Shown here: in pieces, positions 8,361-16,518 of the stretch
How positions within the stretch are numbered: position 1 is the stretch's first letter
Layout of the letters: every line of letters starts with the position of its first letter
Assembly: GCF_001421245.1 (NCBI RefSeq)
Contig: NZ_LMKE01000002.1
Location: forward strand, 1 to 33,569
Length of the DNA: 33,569 bases
Direction: 5' to 3'
DNA from: Sphingomonas sp. Leaf10
GTDB taxonomy: Bacteria > Pseudomonadota > Alphaproteobacteria > Sphingomonadales > Sphingomonadaceae
Position numbers and translations under genes: made by a program
Notes under the pieces: generated by a model
Told to the model about the DNA's origin: nothing
The model's database searches: none
The model's input: only the letters and a program-made list of their open reading frames with translations

Positions 8361-9955
8361 TCGGTGCGGAGGAAGGCGACGAACTGATCGGTCGACTGGC
8401 GCAGGTCGCCCGCGCTGCCAGCCAATTGACCGATACTGGCCCGCACCGCCGCCGATAGCGAAGACGCGGCGCTGGCGGCGGTGGCGACGGTTTCCAGCTG
8501 CTGTCCGGCCGCTGCCGCCGCCGCCGCGACGCGGGCGGCGCCGTCGTCAACCGCGCGCGAACTGACGCTCTGATCGCGCACTGCGGCGGCGATGCCTGCG
8601 GCGGCGGCCGCGACCTCCTCGATCGACTGGTGCACCGATCGCAGCTTGTCGCTGGTATCGGCGACGCCACCGCGAATGCCGCCGATCAGCGCGCTGATTC
8701 GGTCGCTGGCCCGGCGGGTATCGGCCGACAGCGCCTTCACCTCGCTCGCGACGACCGCAAAGCCGCGACCGGCTTCCCCGGCGCGGGCAGCCTCGATGGT
8801 GGCGTTCAGTGCCAGCAGGTTCGTTTTCGACGCGATGGCGCGGATATCGGCCAGAAATCCTTCGATCTGGACCGCCTGTTTCTCCAGCATTTCGACGGTC
8901 CGCACGCTGCGCGCCGCCTGCCCGCTGGCCGTGCCGGTCAGGTCGTCCTGCTGTTCCGCCGCCGCGGCGATGGTCCAGATCGACGCCGACAGATCACGGA
9001 TCGATGCGGCGACCGATGCAAGATCCTCGGTCGCCTGATGGGCGCCGACCGAAGCCTCCACCGCTTCCGACTGTGCCAGTCCGGTCGCGTCCTCCAGTCG
9101 TTTGGTTGCGCCCTCCAGCTGGTGGGTCGTGTCGCTGACGCTGCGGACGACGGTCGTCACCGATCGTTCGAACTGCCGTGCCAGCTCCACCAGCTCGCGG
9201 TGCCGATCGTCGGCGATGCGCACGGCCTGTTCCTCGCGCCGCCGCCGCTGTTCGGCGGCATCCTGTTCGGCGGCCCGCGCGAGGCGCATCGCCTCTTCGG
9301 TACGGCGCTGCCCGTCGGCGGCAGCCTTGGCTAGCTCGCGCGCGCGCAGCACCGCACGATCCTGCGTTTCGAACAATCGACACAGCTGGATGGTCAGCAC
9401 CGTCAGCGTCCCGAATTGCAGCCCGACCGCAACGACATGGAACGCGATGCGCCCGATATTGCCGTCGCCGGTGAACACATAGTCGGGGGCGAGCCATTCG
9501 AGCAGGACATGGTGCAGCGCCGTCAGCACCGTCGCCACCGCGATCGGTCGCCAGTCGGCCAGTACGACCAGCGCCGCCATGCCGACGAAGAAATACATAT
9601 GCGCGTCCATCTGCCACGTATGGCCGCGCAGCAGGAATACCAGCATCGCCGGGATCGAACTCGCCAACGTGCCCATCAGCGTACGGGCGGTCGCGTCGTA
9701 ACGCCCTTGCAAGGCGACCGTCGTCGGCACGAGGTTCAGCAGGACGCCGATCACGAACAGCGGCAGTGCGATCCCGCTGCCCATCATTGCATTGCCGATC
9801 AGCAGCAGGATCAGCGATACCCAACCGAGCAGCGCCCATGCCTTGATCCCATGGTAGCGCATCCGGTCGAGCGAGCTGAGATGACCGGCCGGTTCGTACA
9901 GGAACAACGCCTTCAGCCGCGCCGACATCGCCTTGTTTTGCGACCTATTCGCCAC
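8318..9955 (-). CDS. Methyl-accepting chemotaxis protein, multi-helix membrane sensor
   Basis: A chemoreceptor of 545 residues. The N-terminal part (about 38-195) consists of about six hydrophobic helices with only short loops, so there is no large periplasmic ligand domain; His148/His149 lie within a helix ([11 protein letters not shown]). A charged coiled coil follows (about 197-265), then the cytoplasmic signalling domain. The hairpin tip that contacts CheA/CheW is at about 374-412 ([20 protein letters not shown] and following). The GTG at 9955 has GGGAG eight bases upstream and overlaps the end of the upstream small gene, suggesting coupled translation. An ATG at 9928 is the alternative. 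No other chemotaxis gene is in the window. Confidence 0.9.
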   Translation of the reverse strand: MANRSQNKAMSARLKALFLYEPAGHLSSLDRMRYHGIKAWALLGWVSLILLLIGNAMMGSGIALPLFVIGVLLNLVPTTVALQGRYDATARTLMGTLASSIPAMLVFLLRGHTWQMDAHMYFFVGMAALVVLADWRPIAVATVLTALHHVLLEWLAPDYVFTGDGNIGRIAFHVVAVGLQFGTLTVLTIQLCRLFETQDRAVLRARELAKAAADGQRRTEEAMRLARAAEQDAAEQRRRREEQAVRIADDRHRELVELARQFERSVTTVVRSVSDTTHQLEGATKRLEDATGLAQSEAVEASVGAHQATEDLASVAASIRDLSASIWTIAAAAEQQDDLTGTASGQAARSVRTVEMLEKQAVQIEGFLADIRAIASKTNLLALNATIEAARAGEAGRGFAVVASEVKALSADTRRASDRISALIGGIRGGVADTSDKLRSVHQSIEEVAAAAAGIAAAVRDQSVSSRAVDDGAARVAAAAAAAGQQLETVATAASAASSLSAAVRASIGQLAGSAGDLRQSTDQFVAFLRTDQAQPSPARATASA

Positions 9956-10256
9956 GAAGGTCGCTCCCGCAGGTCACGCCGGATGCGGCGAGGATCAGGA
10001 TGGCGTGGCCGTGCCGCCACGTCACGATGTCCGCACGGTTGCCCGTTATCACCATCGAACCGGGCAGGGCGCCGGCACGCAGCAACGCCGCCCCGCCCGC
10101 CAGTGCGATCTTCGCGACTTCGCTGCGGCTGGACCCGTCGAGCGACACCAGCAGCATTCGCCCGCTGGCCGGCGGCCAGAAAGTGAAGGTCGCGAATGCT
10201 GCCGCAATGGCAACAGCCTGTAGGATCAACAGGAAAGGGGTGCGAATGTACCACAT
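9945..10256 (-). CDS. Small membrane-anchored protein of unknown function
   Basis: A 103-residue protein with one N-terminal hydrophobic helix (about 8-27, [19 protein letters not shown]) and then a compact domain of about 75 residues that is probably periplasmic. No known domain was recognised. The motif [12 protein letters not shown] after the helix and the glycine-rich [16 protein letters not shown] segment look conserved rather than random. Its stop overlaps the chemoreceptor start by 11 bp, implying one operon and perhaps a joint role. The ATG at 10256 has only a weak Shine-Dalgarno sequence. It could instead be a spurious frame, but the overlap and hydrophobic N-terminus argue that it is real. 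Confidence 0.6.
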   Translation of the reverse strand: MWYIRTPFLLILQAVAIAAAFATFTFWPPASGRMLLVSLDGSSRSEVAKIALAGGAALLRAGALPGSMVITGNRADIVTWRHGHAILILAASGVTCGSDLRGE

Positions 10257-10433
10257 TCCGTTTCGTTACGGCCAAATCGTTAACGCGATATGTGAACCGA
10301 TTGCGTTACCGCGACGGAAACGATGCGGATCGATGCTTCGGTACGATACGGGACCAACGGCCGGCGGGATTATCGAAGATACGGTATCCACCGGGGGGAG
10401 GGCGACGTCCGGCGTTCCGGTCGCTGCGGGCCG

Positions 10434-10509
10434 TGGTGGGCGCTGACGGGCTCGAACCGCCGACCCTCTCGGTGTAAACGAGATGCTCTACCAACTGAGC
10501 TAAGCGCCC
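10434..10509 (-). tRNA. tRNA-Val (UAC anticodon)
   Basis: A 76-nt cloverleaf. The acceptor GGGCGCT pairs with AGCGCCC, the D-arm is GCTC/GAGC with an AGTTGGTA loop, and the anticodon stem TCTCG/CGAGA encloses TTTACAC. The anticodon TAC reads GUA valine codons. The T-arm loop is TTCGAGC. The discriminator A and the 3' CCA are encoded. Transcription is leftward. Confidence 0.97.
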
Positions 10510-10526
10510 CCGATCGGGGAGCGGCC

Positions 10527-10554
10527 GGCATACCGTGGTTTCGGCCAAGTGCAA
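10527..10554 (-). promoter_or_regulatory. Probable promoter of tRNA-Val
   Basis: Read on the minus strand, TTGCAC (10554-10549) and TATGCC (10532-10527) are separated by 16 bp, ending 17 bp before the first base of the tRNA. Spacing and position suit a stable-RNA promoter; the -10 hexamer is imperfect. Confidence 0.4.
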
Positions 10555-10579
10555 CAGGGTTTTCGCAGGTTCCGGTCGT

Positions 10580-12448
10580 TCAGCGGGTCGCAAACGGCAG
10601 TTCCGGGCGGATGCGCGCGATCATCAGCCGCGATCCGCGCGCAGTCAGATGGCCATAGTCGAACTGGATCGGGTTGCCGTCGTCGGTCCACAGCGTGCAG
10701 CGATCCGCCGGGCATAGTGCGCGATAGGTCGACACATAGCTGGCCCCGGTCGCCGGTACGCGCGCGGCGAATACCGCGTCCAGCCGCTGGCGCGGGGCGA
10801 CGCGGTGGCGGGCGACGATCGCCGGGTCGCGGCGGTACAGCGCCTCGGCAAGGATACGGGGAAGGGCGCGGTCATATTCGGCGATCGGGCCGAAAACGAC
10901 GACATGGTCGGCATGGCGCCGCAGCCGTGCGATCTGTCGTTGCAGCGCCGGCCAGTCGTCGTCGCGCCACAATGCCGACAGGATCACGGTGTCGACGCGG
11001 TGCTTCGGCAGGAAATCGTCGGTCATGTAACGCATCAGCGCGGTACAGCGCGCCTCGCCCACCGGATCGGCGACCGGGCGGCATCCCGAGGCATTGGCCT
11101 GCAACACGTTGATTCCGGGCAGCGCGGTCAGGCCACGATAGAAATGAGCGGCATGGCTGTCGCCGAGCAGCAGGACGTTGGGCCGGTCGGGCGACAGGCG
11201 CAGGCACCGGTCGCGATCGAACGTCGCGAAGCTGTCATGCGTGGTCAGGAAACATTGCCCGGCGCGCGAATTGGGGGCGCCGCGGTAGCGGACGAACTGC
11301 CCGATGCGTTCGACCTGCGCCGGGACCTGCCAATAGGCACGCGCCACCAGCGGCATCGCGAGGACGAGGGCCAGCGTCGCCAGCATCGCCGCGACCCCGA
11401 TCAGGACGGCGCGGCTGGGCGCGATCGCCGGATCACGCCGGCGGAAGGGCTGTTCGATCCACCGCCACGAAATCGCCGCGACCACCAGCGACAGCAGCAG
11501 GAACGCCGCCGATCCGGTAAGCGATTTGATCTCGCGCAGCTGCCCGCCCAGCACCCAAAGCGGCCAGTGCCAAAGGTAGAGCGAATAGGAAATCCGGCCG
11601 ACGAACCGCGCTGGCGCAGGGCCGAGGGCCCGCCCGACCAGAGTCTGCCCGGCGATACCCGACCAGATCAGGCAGGCGGCGCCGATACAGGCCGGCGCGG
11701 CGGCCAGCCCCGGAAACACGCTGTCGCCGGTGAGCAGCAAGATGCTGCCGACGATCAGCGCCACGCCGACCACCGCGACCAGTTCCGCGACGCCGCGATG
11801 CCGCACCGCCGGCACCATGCCGAGCGCGAGCGCCGCGCCGATCATCAACTCCCATGCGCGATACTGGACGAGGTAGAAGGCAGCGGACGCATCGTCGGCG
11901 ACCCGCCACTGCGCCAATGCCAGCGATGCGACCAGCATGACGACGACCAGCGGCTTCAGCGCGGCGCGGAACCGGGGATAGGCCAATGCCAGCAGCGGCG
12001 GGAAGAACAGGTAGAATTGCTCCTCGACCGAGATCGACCAGGTGTGGAGCAGCGCGTTGAACCGCGAGGCCGTATCGAAATAATCGGTGCCGAGGTAGAA
12101 ATAGACGTTCGAGACGAACAGGATCGACGCGGTCGCATTCTTTGCCTGTTGCGCGGTCTCGGCCGGGAACAACAGCACGAACGACGCCAGCAGCACCGCG
12201 ACATAGACCGCGATCAGCGCAGGAAAGATGCGCCGTACCCGCCGTTCGTAGAATTGCCAGAGCGAGAAGCGCTCGGCCTGCACCTCGCCGTGCACGATGC
12301 CGGTGATGAGATAGCCCGAAATGACGAAGAAGATGTCGACCCCGACGAACCCGCCGGGGACGAACTTCGCAAAGCCGCAGTGAAAGGCGACGACCAGCAG
12401 CGCGGCGACCGCGCGCAGCCCGTCGATGTCGTCGCGATACCGGATCAT
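10580..12448 (-). CDS. Membrane O-acyltransferase with SGNH domain (OafA/YrhL type)
   Basis: A predicted O-acetyltransferase that moves an acyl group across the inner membrane onto a periplasmic polysaccharide or glycan; the acceptor is unknown. It has 622 residues. The N-terminal acyltransferase-3 domain (about 5-365) has about ten helices, the family opening YRDDIDGLRAVAALLVVAFH, a conserved His in LLHTWSISVEEQFY (about 135) and SLYLWHWPLW. The C-terminal SGNH domain starts at about 423 with LLLGDSHAAHFY (Ser431) and closes with FDYGHLT (Asp597, His600), a full Ser-Asp-His set. The gene stands alone, with tRNA-Val downstream, and starts at an ATG. Confidence 0.92.
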   Translation of the reverse strand: MIRYRDDIDGLRAVAALLVVAFHCGFAKFVPGGFVGVDIFFVISGYLITGIVHGEVQAERFSLWQFYERRVRRIFPALIAVYVAVLLASFVLLFPAETAQQAKNATASILFVSNVYFYLGTDYFDTASRFNALLHTWSISVEEQFYLFFPPLLALAYPRFRAALKPLVVVMLVASLALAQWRVADDASAAFYLVQYRAWELMIGAALALGMVPAVRHRGVAELVAVVGVALIVGSILLLTGDSVFPGLAAAPACIGAACLIWSGIAGQTLVGRALGPAPARFVGRISYSLYLWHWPLWVLGGQLREIKSLTGSAAFLLLSLVVAAISWRWIEQPFRRRDPAIAPSRAVLIGVAAMLATLALVLAMPLVARAYWQVPAQVERIGQFVRYRGAPNSRAGQCFLTTHDSFATFDRDRCLRLSPDRPNVLLLGDSHAAHFYRGLTALPGINVLQANASGCRPVADPVGEARCTALMRYMTDDFLPKHRVDTVILSALWRDDDWPALQRQIARLRRHADHVVVFGPIAEYDRALPRILAEALYRRDPAIVARHRVAPRQRLDAVFAARVPATGASYVSTYRALCPADRCTLWTDDGNPIQFDYGHLTARGSRLMIARIRPELPFATR

Positions 12449-12490
12449 CGGGTGCGGCTAGCACGCATCCGACGTTGCCGCATCCCGGTA

Positions 12491-12526
12491 CAACGCGGAA
12501 CGGTCGCTACGAACCGTCCCGCGTTG
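12491..12526. terminator. Strong stem-loop after the POT transporter gene
   Basis: CAACGCGGAACGGT (12491-12504) pairs with ACCGTCCCGCGTTG (12513-12526) with a single mismatch around an 8-nt loop. It lies 8 bp past the POT stop codon in its reading direction. No T-tract follows on either strand, so it may stabilise the mRNA end or only weakly terminate. Confidence 0.4.
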
Positions 12527-12534
12527 CGACCGCG

Positions 12535-14214
12535 TCAGCGCTGTTCCTTCCACACGTCGACGCCCGCCGCCTTCGGCTCGCCGATCGCCGCCTCGCCCGC
12601 CAGGCTGTGGTCGACATCGTCCTTCAGCGTGTCGAGGTGCATCCACCGCTTCACGATCGGCGACAGTAGCAGCACGACCACGCCGATGCCGATCGTCCAC
12701 AGGCCGATGGTGGTATAGACGGCGAGCGTGCCTTCCTTGGTCATTTCGCCGTCATGGCCGCCGGTCGCCTCGCCAATCTTGCCCGCGACGAAATTGCCGA
12801 CCGCCGTCATGTAGAACCACGCACCCATGATGAGCGAGGCGAGGTGCTTGGGGGCCAGCCGGTTCATCGCCGACAGCCCGACCGGCGACAGGCACAGCTC
12901 GCCCGTGGTCTGGAAGAAATAGAACAGGAAGACGAACGCGACCGGCGTCGCGACTTCCGGTCCGACGCTGTTCGCGCCCCAGACAAAGGCGAGGAAGGCA
13001 AGTCCGACCTGCATCAGCGCCAGCGCGAACTTGGCAGGTGCCGACGGCTCGCGCCCGCGCTTGGCGAGGAACGCCCAGATGCCGGCAAAGATCGCGCCCA
13101 AGAGGATGATGTAGATCGAGTTGATCGACTGGAACAGCGCCGCCGGCACCCCGCCGCGATCGACGAAGCGGTCGGTATAGAGGTTGAAGCTGCCACCCGC
13201 CTGTTCGAACAGGCCCCAGAAGATCGGGTTGAGCGCGATCAGGAAAAGGATGGCGAACATCCGGTCGCGCGCATGGGGTTCCAGCTTGAACGCTTCGAAC
13301 AGCACATAGCCGAGCAGCCCGACGCCCGAGATGATGAGCAGCGTCTGGATCACGTCCTGATACTGGATCAGGCCCCACATCACGAGCGTCGCCAGCAGTC
13401 CGGTGCCGTAGAGCAGCCATTCGAACGGCATGCCGGCCACGCGCCGCTTGAGCGCCGCCGGATCGGGTGCCTCGCCCTTGCCACCGAGCAGCCCCTTGCC
13501 GACCACGAACACCAGCAGGCCCGCGACCATGCCGATGCCGGCGAGGCCGAAGCCGAACGCCCAGCCGATCGTCTGTCCTAGATAGCCGACGAGGATCGAC
13601 CCTGCCGCACCGCCCAGGTTAATGCCGATATAGAAGACGGTGTAGGCGGAATCGCGGCGGATATCGGTCAGCTTGTAGAGCTGTCCGACCATCACCGAGA
13701 TATTGGCCTTCAGGAAGCCCGATCCGACGATGATGAGCGCGAGCGCCAGCCAGAAGACGTTGATCGCGGGATCGGCCTGTTTGACGGCGGCGTCGGTGAC
13801 GCCCTCCAACCCCTCGAACGCCATGAACAGATGGCCGAAGGCGAGCAGGACACCGCCGAACAGCACGGCTTTACGCTGTCCTAGATAACGGTCGGCGAGA
13901 TAGCCGCCCAGCACCGGCGTGATATAGACCAGCGCGGTATAGCCGCCATAGATCAGGTTCGCCTTGCCGTCGCTGAACAGCCAATGCTGCGTCAGGTAGA
14001 AGATCAGGATGGCGCGCATCCCGTAATAGGAAAACCGCTCCCACATCTCCGCGAAGAACAGCATGTACAGGCCGCGCGGGTGGCCGGCGAATTCGGGTTT
14101 GCGGCTGAACCCCACCGCCAAGCCGCCCGCGAGGAACGCGGCGAGGATGAAGGTCGCGATCGCCGCGATCCAGTCGGCCTCGTTCCATAGTGCAAAAGCC
14201 TTGAATTCAGGCAC
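12535..14214 (-). CDS. Peptide MFS transporter (POT/PTR family)
   Basis: A proton-coupled di/tripeptide importer of the inner membrane, with 559 residues. The family signature ExxERFxYYG is at 56-65 (EMWERFSYYG), and the typical stretches YTALVYITPVLGGYLADRYLG, FYIGINLGGAAGS and GELCLSPVGLSAMNRLAP are present. Residues about 15-35 form an extra hydrophobic helix before the usual start of the fold at about 47. The GTG at 14214 has an AAGGGG Shine-Dalgarno sequence at good spacing, which supports this long N-terminus. The gene is monocistronic and divergent from the nitroreductase; a 10-bp palindrome CCTGATCAGG (14240-14249) lies in the shared upstream region. Confidence 0.94.
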   Translation of the reverse strand: MPEFKAFALWNEADWIAAIATFILAAFLAGGLAVGFSRKPEFAGHPRGLYMLFFAEMWERFSYYGMRAILIFYLTQHWLFSDGKANLIYGGYTALVYITPVLGGYLADRYLGQRKAVLFGGVLLAFGHLFMAFEGLEGVTDAAVKQADPAINVFWLALALIIVGSGFLKANISVMVGQLYKLTDIRRDSAYTVFYIGINLGGAAGSILVGYLGQTIGWAFGFGLAGIGMVAGLLVFVVGKGLLGGKGEAPDPAALKRRVAGMPFEWLLYGTGLLATLVMWGLIQYQDVIQTLLIISGVGLLGYVLFEAFKLEPHARDRMFAILFLIALNPIFWGLFEQAGGSFNLYTDRFVDRGGVPAALFQSINSIYIILLGAIFAGIWAFLAKRGREPSAPAKFALALMQVGLAFLAFVWGANSVGPEVATPVAFVFLFYFFQTTGELCLSPVGLSAMNRLAPKHLASLIMGAWFYMTAVGNFVAGKIGEATGGHDGEMTKEGTLAVYTTIGLWTIGIGVVVLLLSPIVKRWMHLDTLKDDVDHSLAGEAAIGEPKAAGVDVWKEQR

Positions 14215-14345
14215 GCTGTCGCCCCTTGTCTCTGGGTATCCTGATCAGGCTGCTACGCGCCCGTCTCCTGTCGCCAATTCGTAACGCAAGAAACGGCAAT
14301 GCCAAGCGCATTGTGCGGACGCGGGCGGCGCCCTACGTCCCGGCG

Positions 14346-14924
14346 ATGACCTTCAACGACCGTTCGACGCTGCTCAGCCACCTCAAAACCCGCCGTTCGG
14401 GCAAGCCGCGCGACATGGTCGCGCCCGGACCGAGCGACGCCGAGATCGACGACATGATCGCCATTGCCGCACGCACACCCGACCATGGCAAGCTGTCGCC
14501 ATGGCGGTTCGTGGTGATCCCGCGCGACCGGCGCGCGGCGTTCGCGGCGTTGCTGCGCGGAGCCTATGCCGACGAAAATCCCGACGCGACCGAACCGCAA
14601 CTCGAAGCATGCGACCGGTTCGCGCAGGAGGGGCAGGCGCTGATCGTCGTTCTGTCGTCGCCGGTCGAAAGCCACATCCCGCTATGGGAGCAGCGGATGT
14701 CGACGGGGGCGGCGACGATGAACCTGCTCCACGCCGCGCACGCCATGGGCTATGTCGCCAGCTGGCTGACCGGCTGGGCGGCGTTCAGCCCCCGCGTCCG
14801 CGACGCCTTCGGCTCTGCCGACGAAGCGATTGCCGGGTTCGTCTATATCGGGTCGCCGGGTCGCCCCCTCGACGAACGGCCGCGTCCCGATCTGGCGCGC
14901 GTTCGTACGGTTTGGGCCGGCTGA
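14346..14924 (+). CDS. Nitroreductase-family flavoprotein
   Basis: A 192-residue FMN-dependent oxidoreductase of the compact YdjA-like nitroreductase group, probably using NAD(P)H; the substrate is unknown. Family features are the early RRSGKPRDMVAPGPSDAEID segment, the flavin-contacting AARTPDHGKLSPWRFVVI, the dimer helix STGAATMNLLHAAHAMGYVASWLTG and the end GFVYIGSP. The ATG at 14346 is preferred over an upstream GTG/ATG frame opening at 14226, which would add a non-conserved arginine-rich leader. It lies 39 bp before the GntR regulator on the same strand. Confidence 0.88.
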   Translation: MTFNDRSTLLSHLKTRRSGKPRDMVAPGPSDAEIDDMIAIAARTPDHGKLSPWRFVVIPRDRRAAFAALLRGAYADENPDATEPQLEACDRFAQEGQALIVVLSSPVESHIPLWEQRMSTGAATMNLLHAAHAMGYVASWLTGWAAFSPRVRDAFGSADEAIAGFVYIGSPGRPLDERPRPDLARVRTVWAG

Positions 14925-14963
14925 ACCGATGGACTTTCCCGGCCATTGCTGTATTAAGTCAGC

Positions 14964-15323
14964 ATGACAGCGATCGACCATGAGGACACGCCCGTCTATC
15001 TTCGCCTGCGCGCGCTGATCGCGGCGGCGATCCTGCGCGGGGAATATCGGGCGGGGGACCAACTGCCCTCGGTCCGCGCTTTTGCCGCCGAACATGGCGC
15101 CAATCCGCTGACCGTGGCCAAGGCGTATCAGACATTTCAGGACGATGGCTATGTCGAGGTGCGGCGCGGCGTCGGTATGTTCGTACTGCCGGGCGCGGTC
15201 GAGCGGCTACGTGTCGCCGAGCGTGAACGGTTCCTGACCGGACACTGGCCGCGCATCCGCGCACATATCGTGCTGCTGGGACTTGACGCGCACAGCCTGC
15301 TGGACGAACGGACCCACGCGTAA
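14964..15323 (+). CDS. GntR-family regulator, YtrA type
   Basis: A 119-residue repressor-like protein. The N-terminal winged helix (about 8-78) has the GntR hallmark GDQLPSVRAFAAEHGANPLTVAKAYQ and the wing DDGYVEVRRGVGMFV. A short helical tail of about 40 residues replaces an effector-binding domain, as in the YtrA subfamily, which is usually linked to ABC transporters and often autoregulated. No ABC transporter is nearby, so it is either an orphan or controls the adjacent nitroreductase or zinc-ribbon gene. The Shine-Dalgarno sequence is weak. Confidence 0.88.
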   Translation: MTAIDHEDTPVYLRLRALIAAAILRGEYRAGDQLPSVRAFAAEHGANPLTVAKAYQTFQDDGYVEVRRGVGMFVLPGAVERLRVAERERFLTGHWPRIRAHIVLLGLDAHSLLDERTHA

Positions 15324-15348
15324 CCGGGATTGCGGCGGACCGGTTCGT

Positions 15349-15377
15349 CACACTGTCCGACCGTGGCACAATGTCCG
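15349..15377 (+). promoter_or_regulatory. Pair of 11-nt direct repeats upstream of the zinc-ribbon gene
   Basis: CACACTGTCCG (15349-15359) and CACAATGTCCG (15367-15377) differ at one base and are offset by 18 bp, close to two helical turns. They lie just after the GntR gene and before the EcfG-type promoter. A dimeric regulator, perhaps the GntR protein, could bind here; this is inference. Confidence 0.3.
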
Positions 15378-15419
15378 GAACCTTTGGTGGCTTCGTCGAT
15401 TTTCCCGCACCTTCGACAC

Positions 15420-15444
15420 GGAACTGCGCGGCAGTGGTGGCGTT
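15420..15444 (+). promoter_or_regulatory. EcfG-type general stress promoter
   Basis: GGAAC (15420-15424), a 16-bp spacer, then CGTT (15441-15444). This is an exact match to the GGAAC-N16/17-CGTT consensus of the alphaproteobacterial general-stress sigma factor. A start of transcription near 15451 would leave a leader of about 17 nt carrying the AGGGAGA Shine-Dalgarno sequence of the gene at 15468. Confidence 0.65.
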
Positions 15445-15467
15445 CCCTTTTCATCAGGGAGAATGCC

Positions 15468-15665
15468 ATGGAACGAGCCGTCCAATTCCATACGCGTGTG
15501 CCGCTTTACGCGCTTCATGGGCGCAATAGCTGCCCCAGCTGCGGCGCTTCGCAATGGTTTGTCGGACGGATCATCGCCGAATGCGCCTGTTGCGGCGACA
15601 CGCTGCCGATCAATGCCGCCGTCCGCCCGCTGCAGACGCAGGCGTTCGGCACGATCGCCGCCTGA
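15468..15665 (+). CDS. Small zinc-ribbon protein of unknown function (65 aa)
   Basis: A 65-residue soluble protein with two Cys-x2-Cys knuckles, CPSC (22-25) and CACC (39-42), 13 residues apart, which should bind one zinc ion. No other domain was recognised. The ATG at 15468 has GGGAGA six bases upstream. An in-frame opening at 15330 would add 46 residues through the promoter region and is rejected. The promoter is of the general-stress type, so expression in stress or stationary phase is predicted. Its stop is 1 bp from the convergent rsmI stop. Confidence 0.75.
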   Translation: MERAVQFHTRVPLYALHGRNSCPSCGASQWFVGRIIAECACCGDTLPINAAVRPLQTQAFGTIAA

Positions 15666-15666
15666 T

Positions 15667-16518
15667 TCACTCCCCCTTCAACGCCATCGCCCGCGCATAG
15701 AGTTTGCGCCGGTCCAGCCCCAGCGCCTTGGCGACCTCGCCCGCCGCCTTCGATGCGGGCAGCCGGGTCAGCGCCTCGCGCAGCGCGCTGTCGGCGTCGG
15801 CTTCGGTCGCCGGGGGCGGGGCGCCGGGCGGAGCGACCACGATCACGATTTCCCCCCTAGGGGGTGCCTCGGCATACCGCGCGGCGAGTGTCGACAAGGT
15901 GCCGGTGACGCATTCCTCGAACTTCTTGGTGATCTCGCGCGCCACGCCCGCGTCGCGGTCGCCCAGCCCCTCGGCCAGCGCCGCCAGCGTCGCCGACAGG
16001 CGCGGGCCGCTTTCGTACAGGACCAGCGTCGCGCGGATGGCGGCGATTTCGGCGATCGATTCGGCGCGGGCATGGGCCTTGGGCGGCAGGAAGCCGGCGA
16101 ACAGGAATCGGTCGGTCGGCAGCCCGGCCAGCGTCAGCGCCGCCACCGCCGCGCAGGGGCCGGGAATCGTCACCACCGCATGTCCCGCCGCGCGCGCATC
16201 GCGGACCAGCTTGTAGCCGGGATCGGAAATCAGCGGCGTGCCGGCGTCCGACACCAGCGCCACCGCTTCGGATGCCAGGCGCGCGATCAGGCCGGGGCGC
16301 ATCCCCTCCGCATTATGGTCGTGATAGGGGATCATCGGCCGCTTGACGCCGATATGGCGGAGCAGCCCGGCGGTCACCCGGCTGTCCTCCACCGCGATGA
16401 TGTCGGCACGGGACAAAATATCGGCGGCGCGCGGACTTAGGTCTGCGAGATTGCCGATCGGGGTCGCGACGATGTAGAGGCCGGGGGCAAGTTTTTCGGT
16501 CATCAGGGATAGGGTCAT
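15667..16518 (-). CDS. rsmI: 16S rRNA (cytidine-1402-2'-O)-methyltransferase
   Basis: An SAM-dependent enzyme of the tetrapyrrole-methylase fold that 2'-O-methylates C1402 of 16S rRNA in the ribosomal decoding centre. It has 283 residues, and family motifs run throughout: LYIVATPIGNLADLSPRA at the start, then IAVEDSRVTAGLLRH, DHNAEGMR, LVSDAGTPLISDPGYKLVR, TIPGPCAAVAALTLAGLP and ARELTKK-like AREITKKFEE. An ATG at 16518 or one at 16503 could start it; neither has a clear Shine-Dalgarno sequence. The 16518 ATG overlaps the divergent lipoprotein ATG in a shared CATG. Pairing with an LpoA-like gene is conserved across Proteobacteria. Confidence 0.95.
   Translation of the reverse strand: MTLSLMTEKLAPGLYIVATPIGNLADLSPRAADILSRADIIAVEDSRVTAGLLRHIGVKRPMIPYHDHNAEGMRPGLIARLASEAVALVSDAGTPLISDPGYKLVRDARAAGHAVVTIPGPCAAVAALTLAGLPTDRFLFAGFLPPKAHARAESIAEIAAIRATLVLYESGPRLSATLAALAEGLGDRDAGVAREITKKFEECVTGTLSTLAARYAEAPPRGEIVIVVAPPGAPPPATEADADSALREALTRLPASKAAGEVAKALGLDRRKLYARAMALKGE

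Noticed and set aside
10378..10388. GATACGGTATC palindrome between tRNA-Val and the small membrane protein
   Set aside because: Eleven bases with five-base arms are expected by chance at this density; no repeat elsewhere supports it.
10805..12718. Long plus-strand open frame (637 codons) opposite the O-acyltransferase
   Set aside because: Antisense shadow of high-GC coding sequence; low-complexity R/Q/D/H composition and no recognisable motif.
14240..14249. CCTGATCAGG palindrome between the POT and nitroreductase genes
   Set aside because: Short palindrome with no second copy or known regulator; noted only as context in the POT entry.
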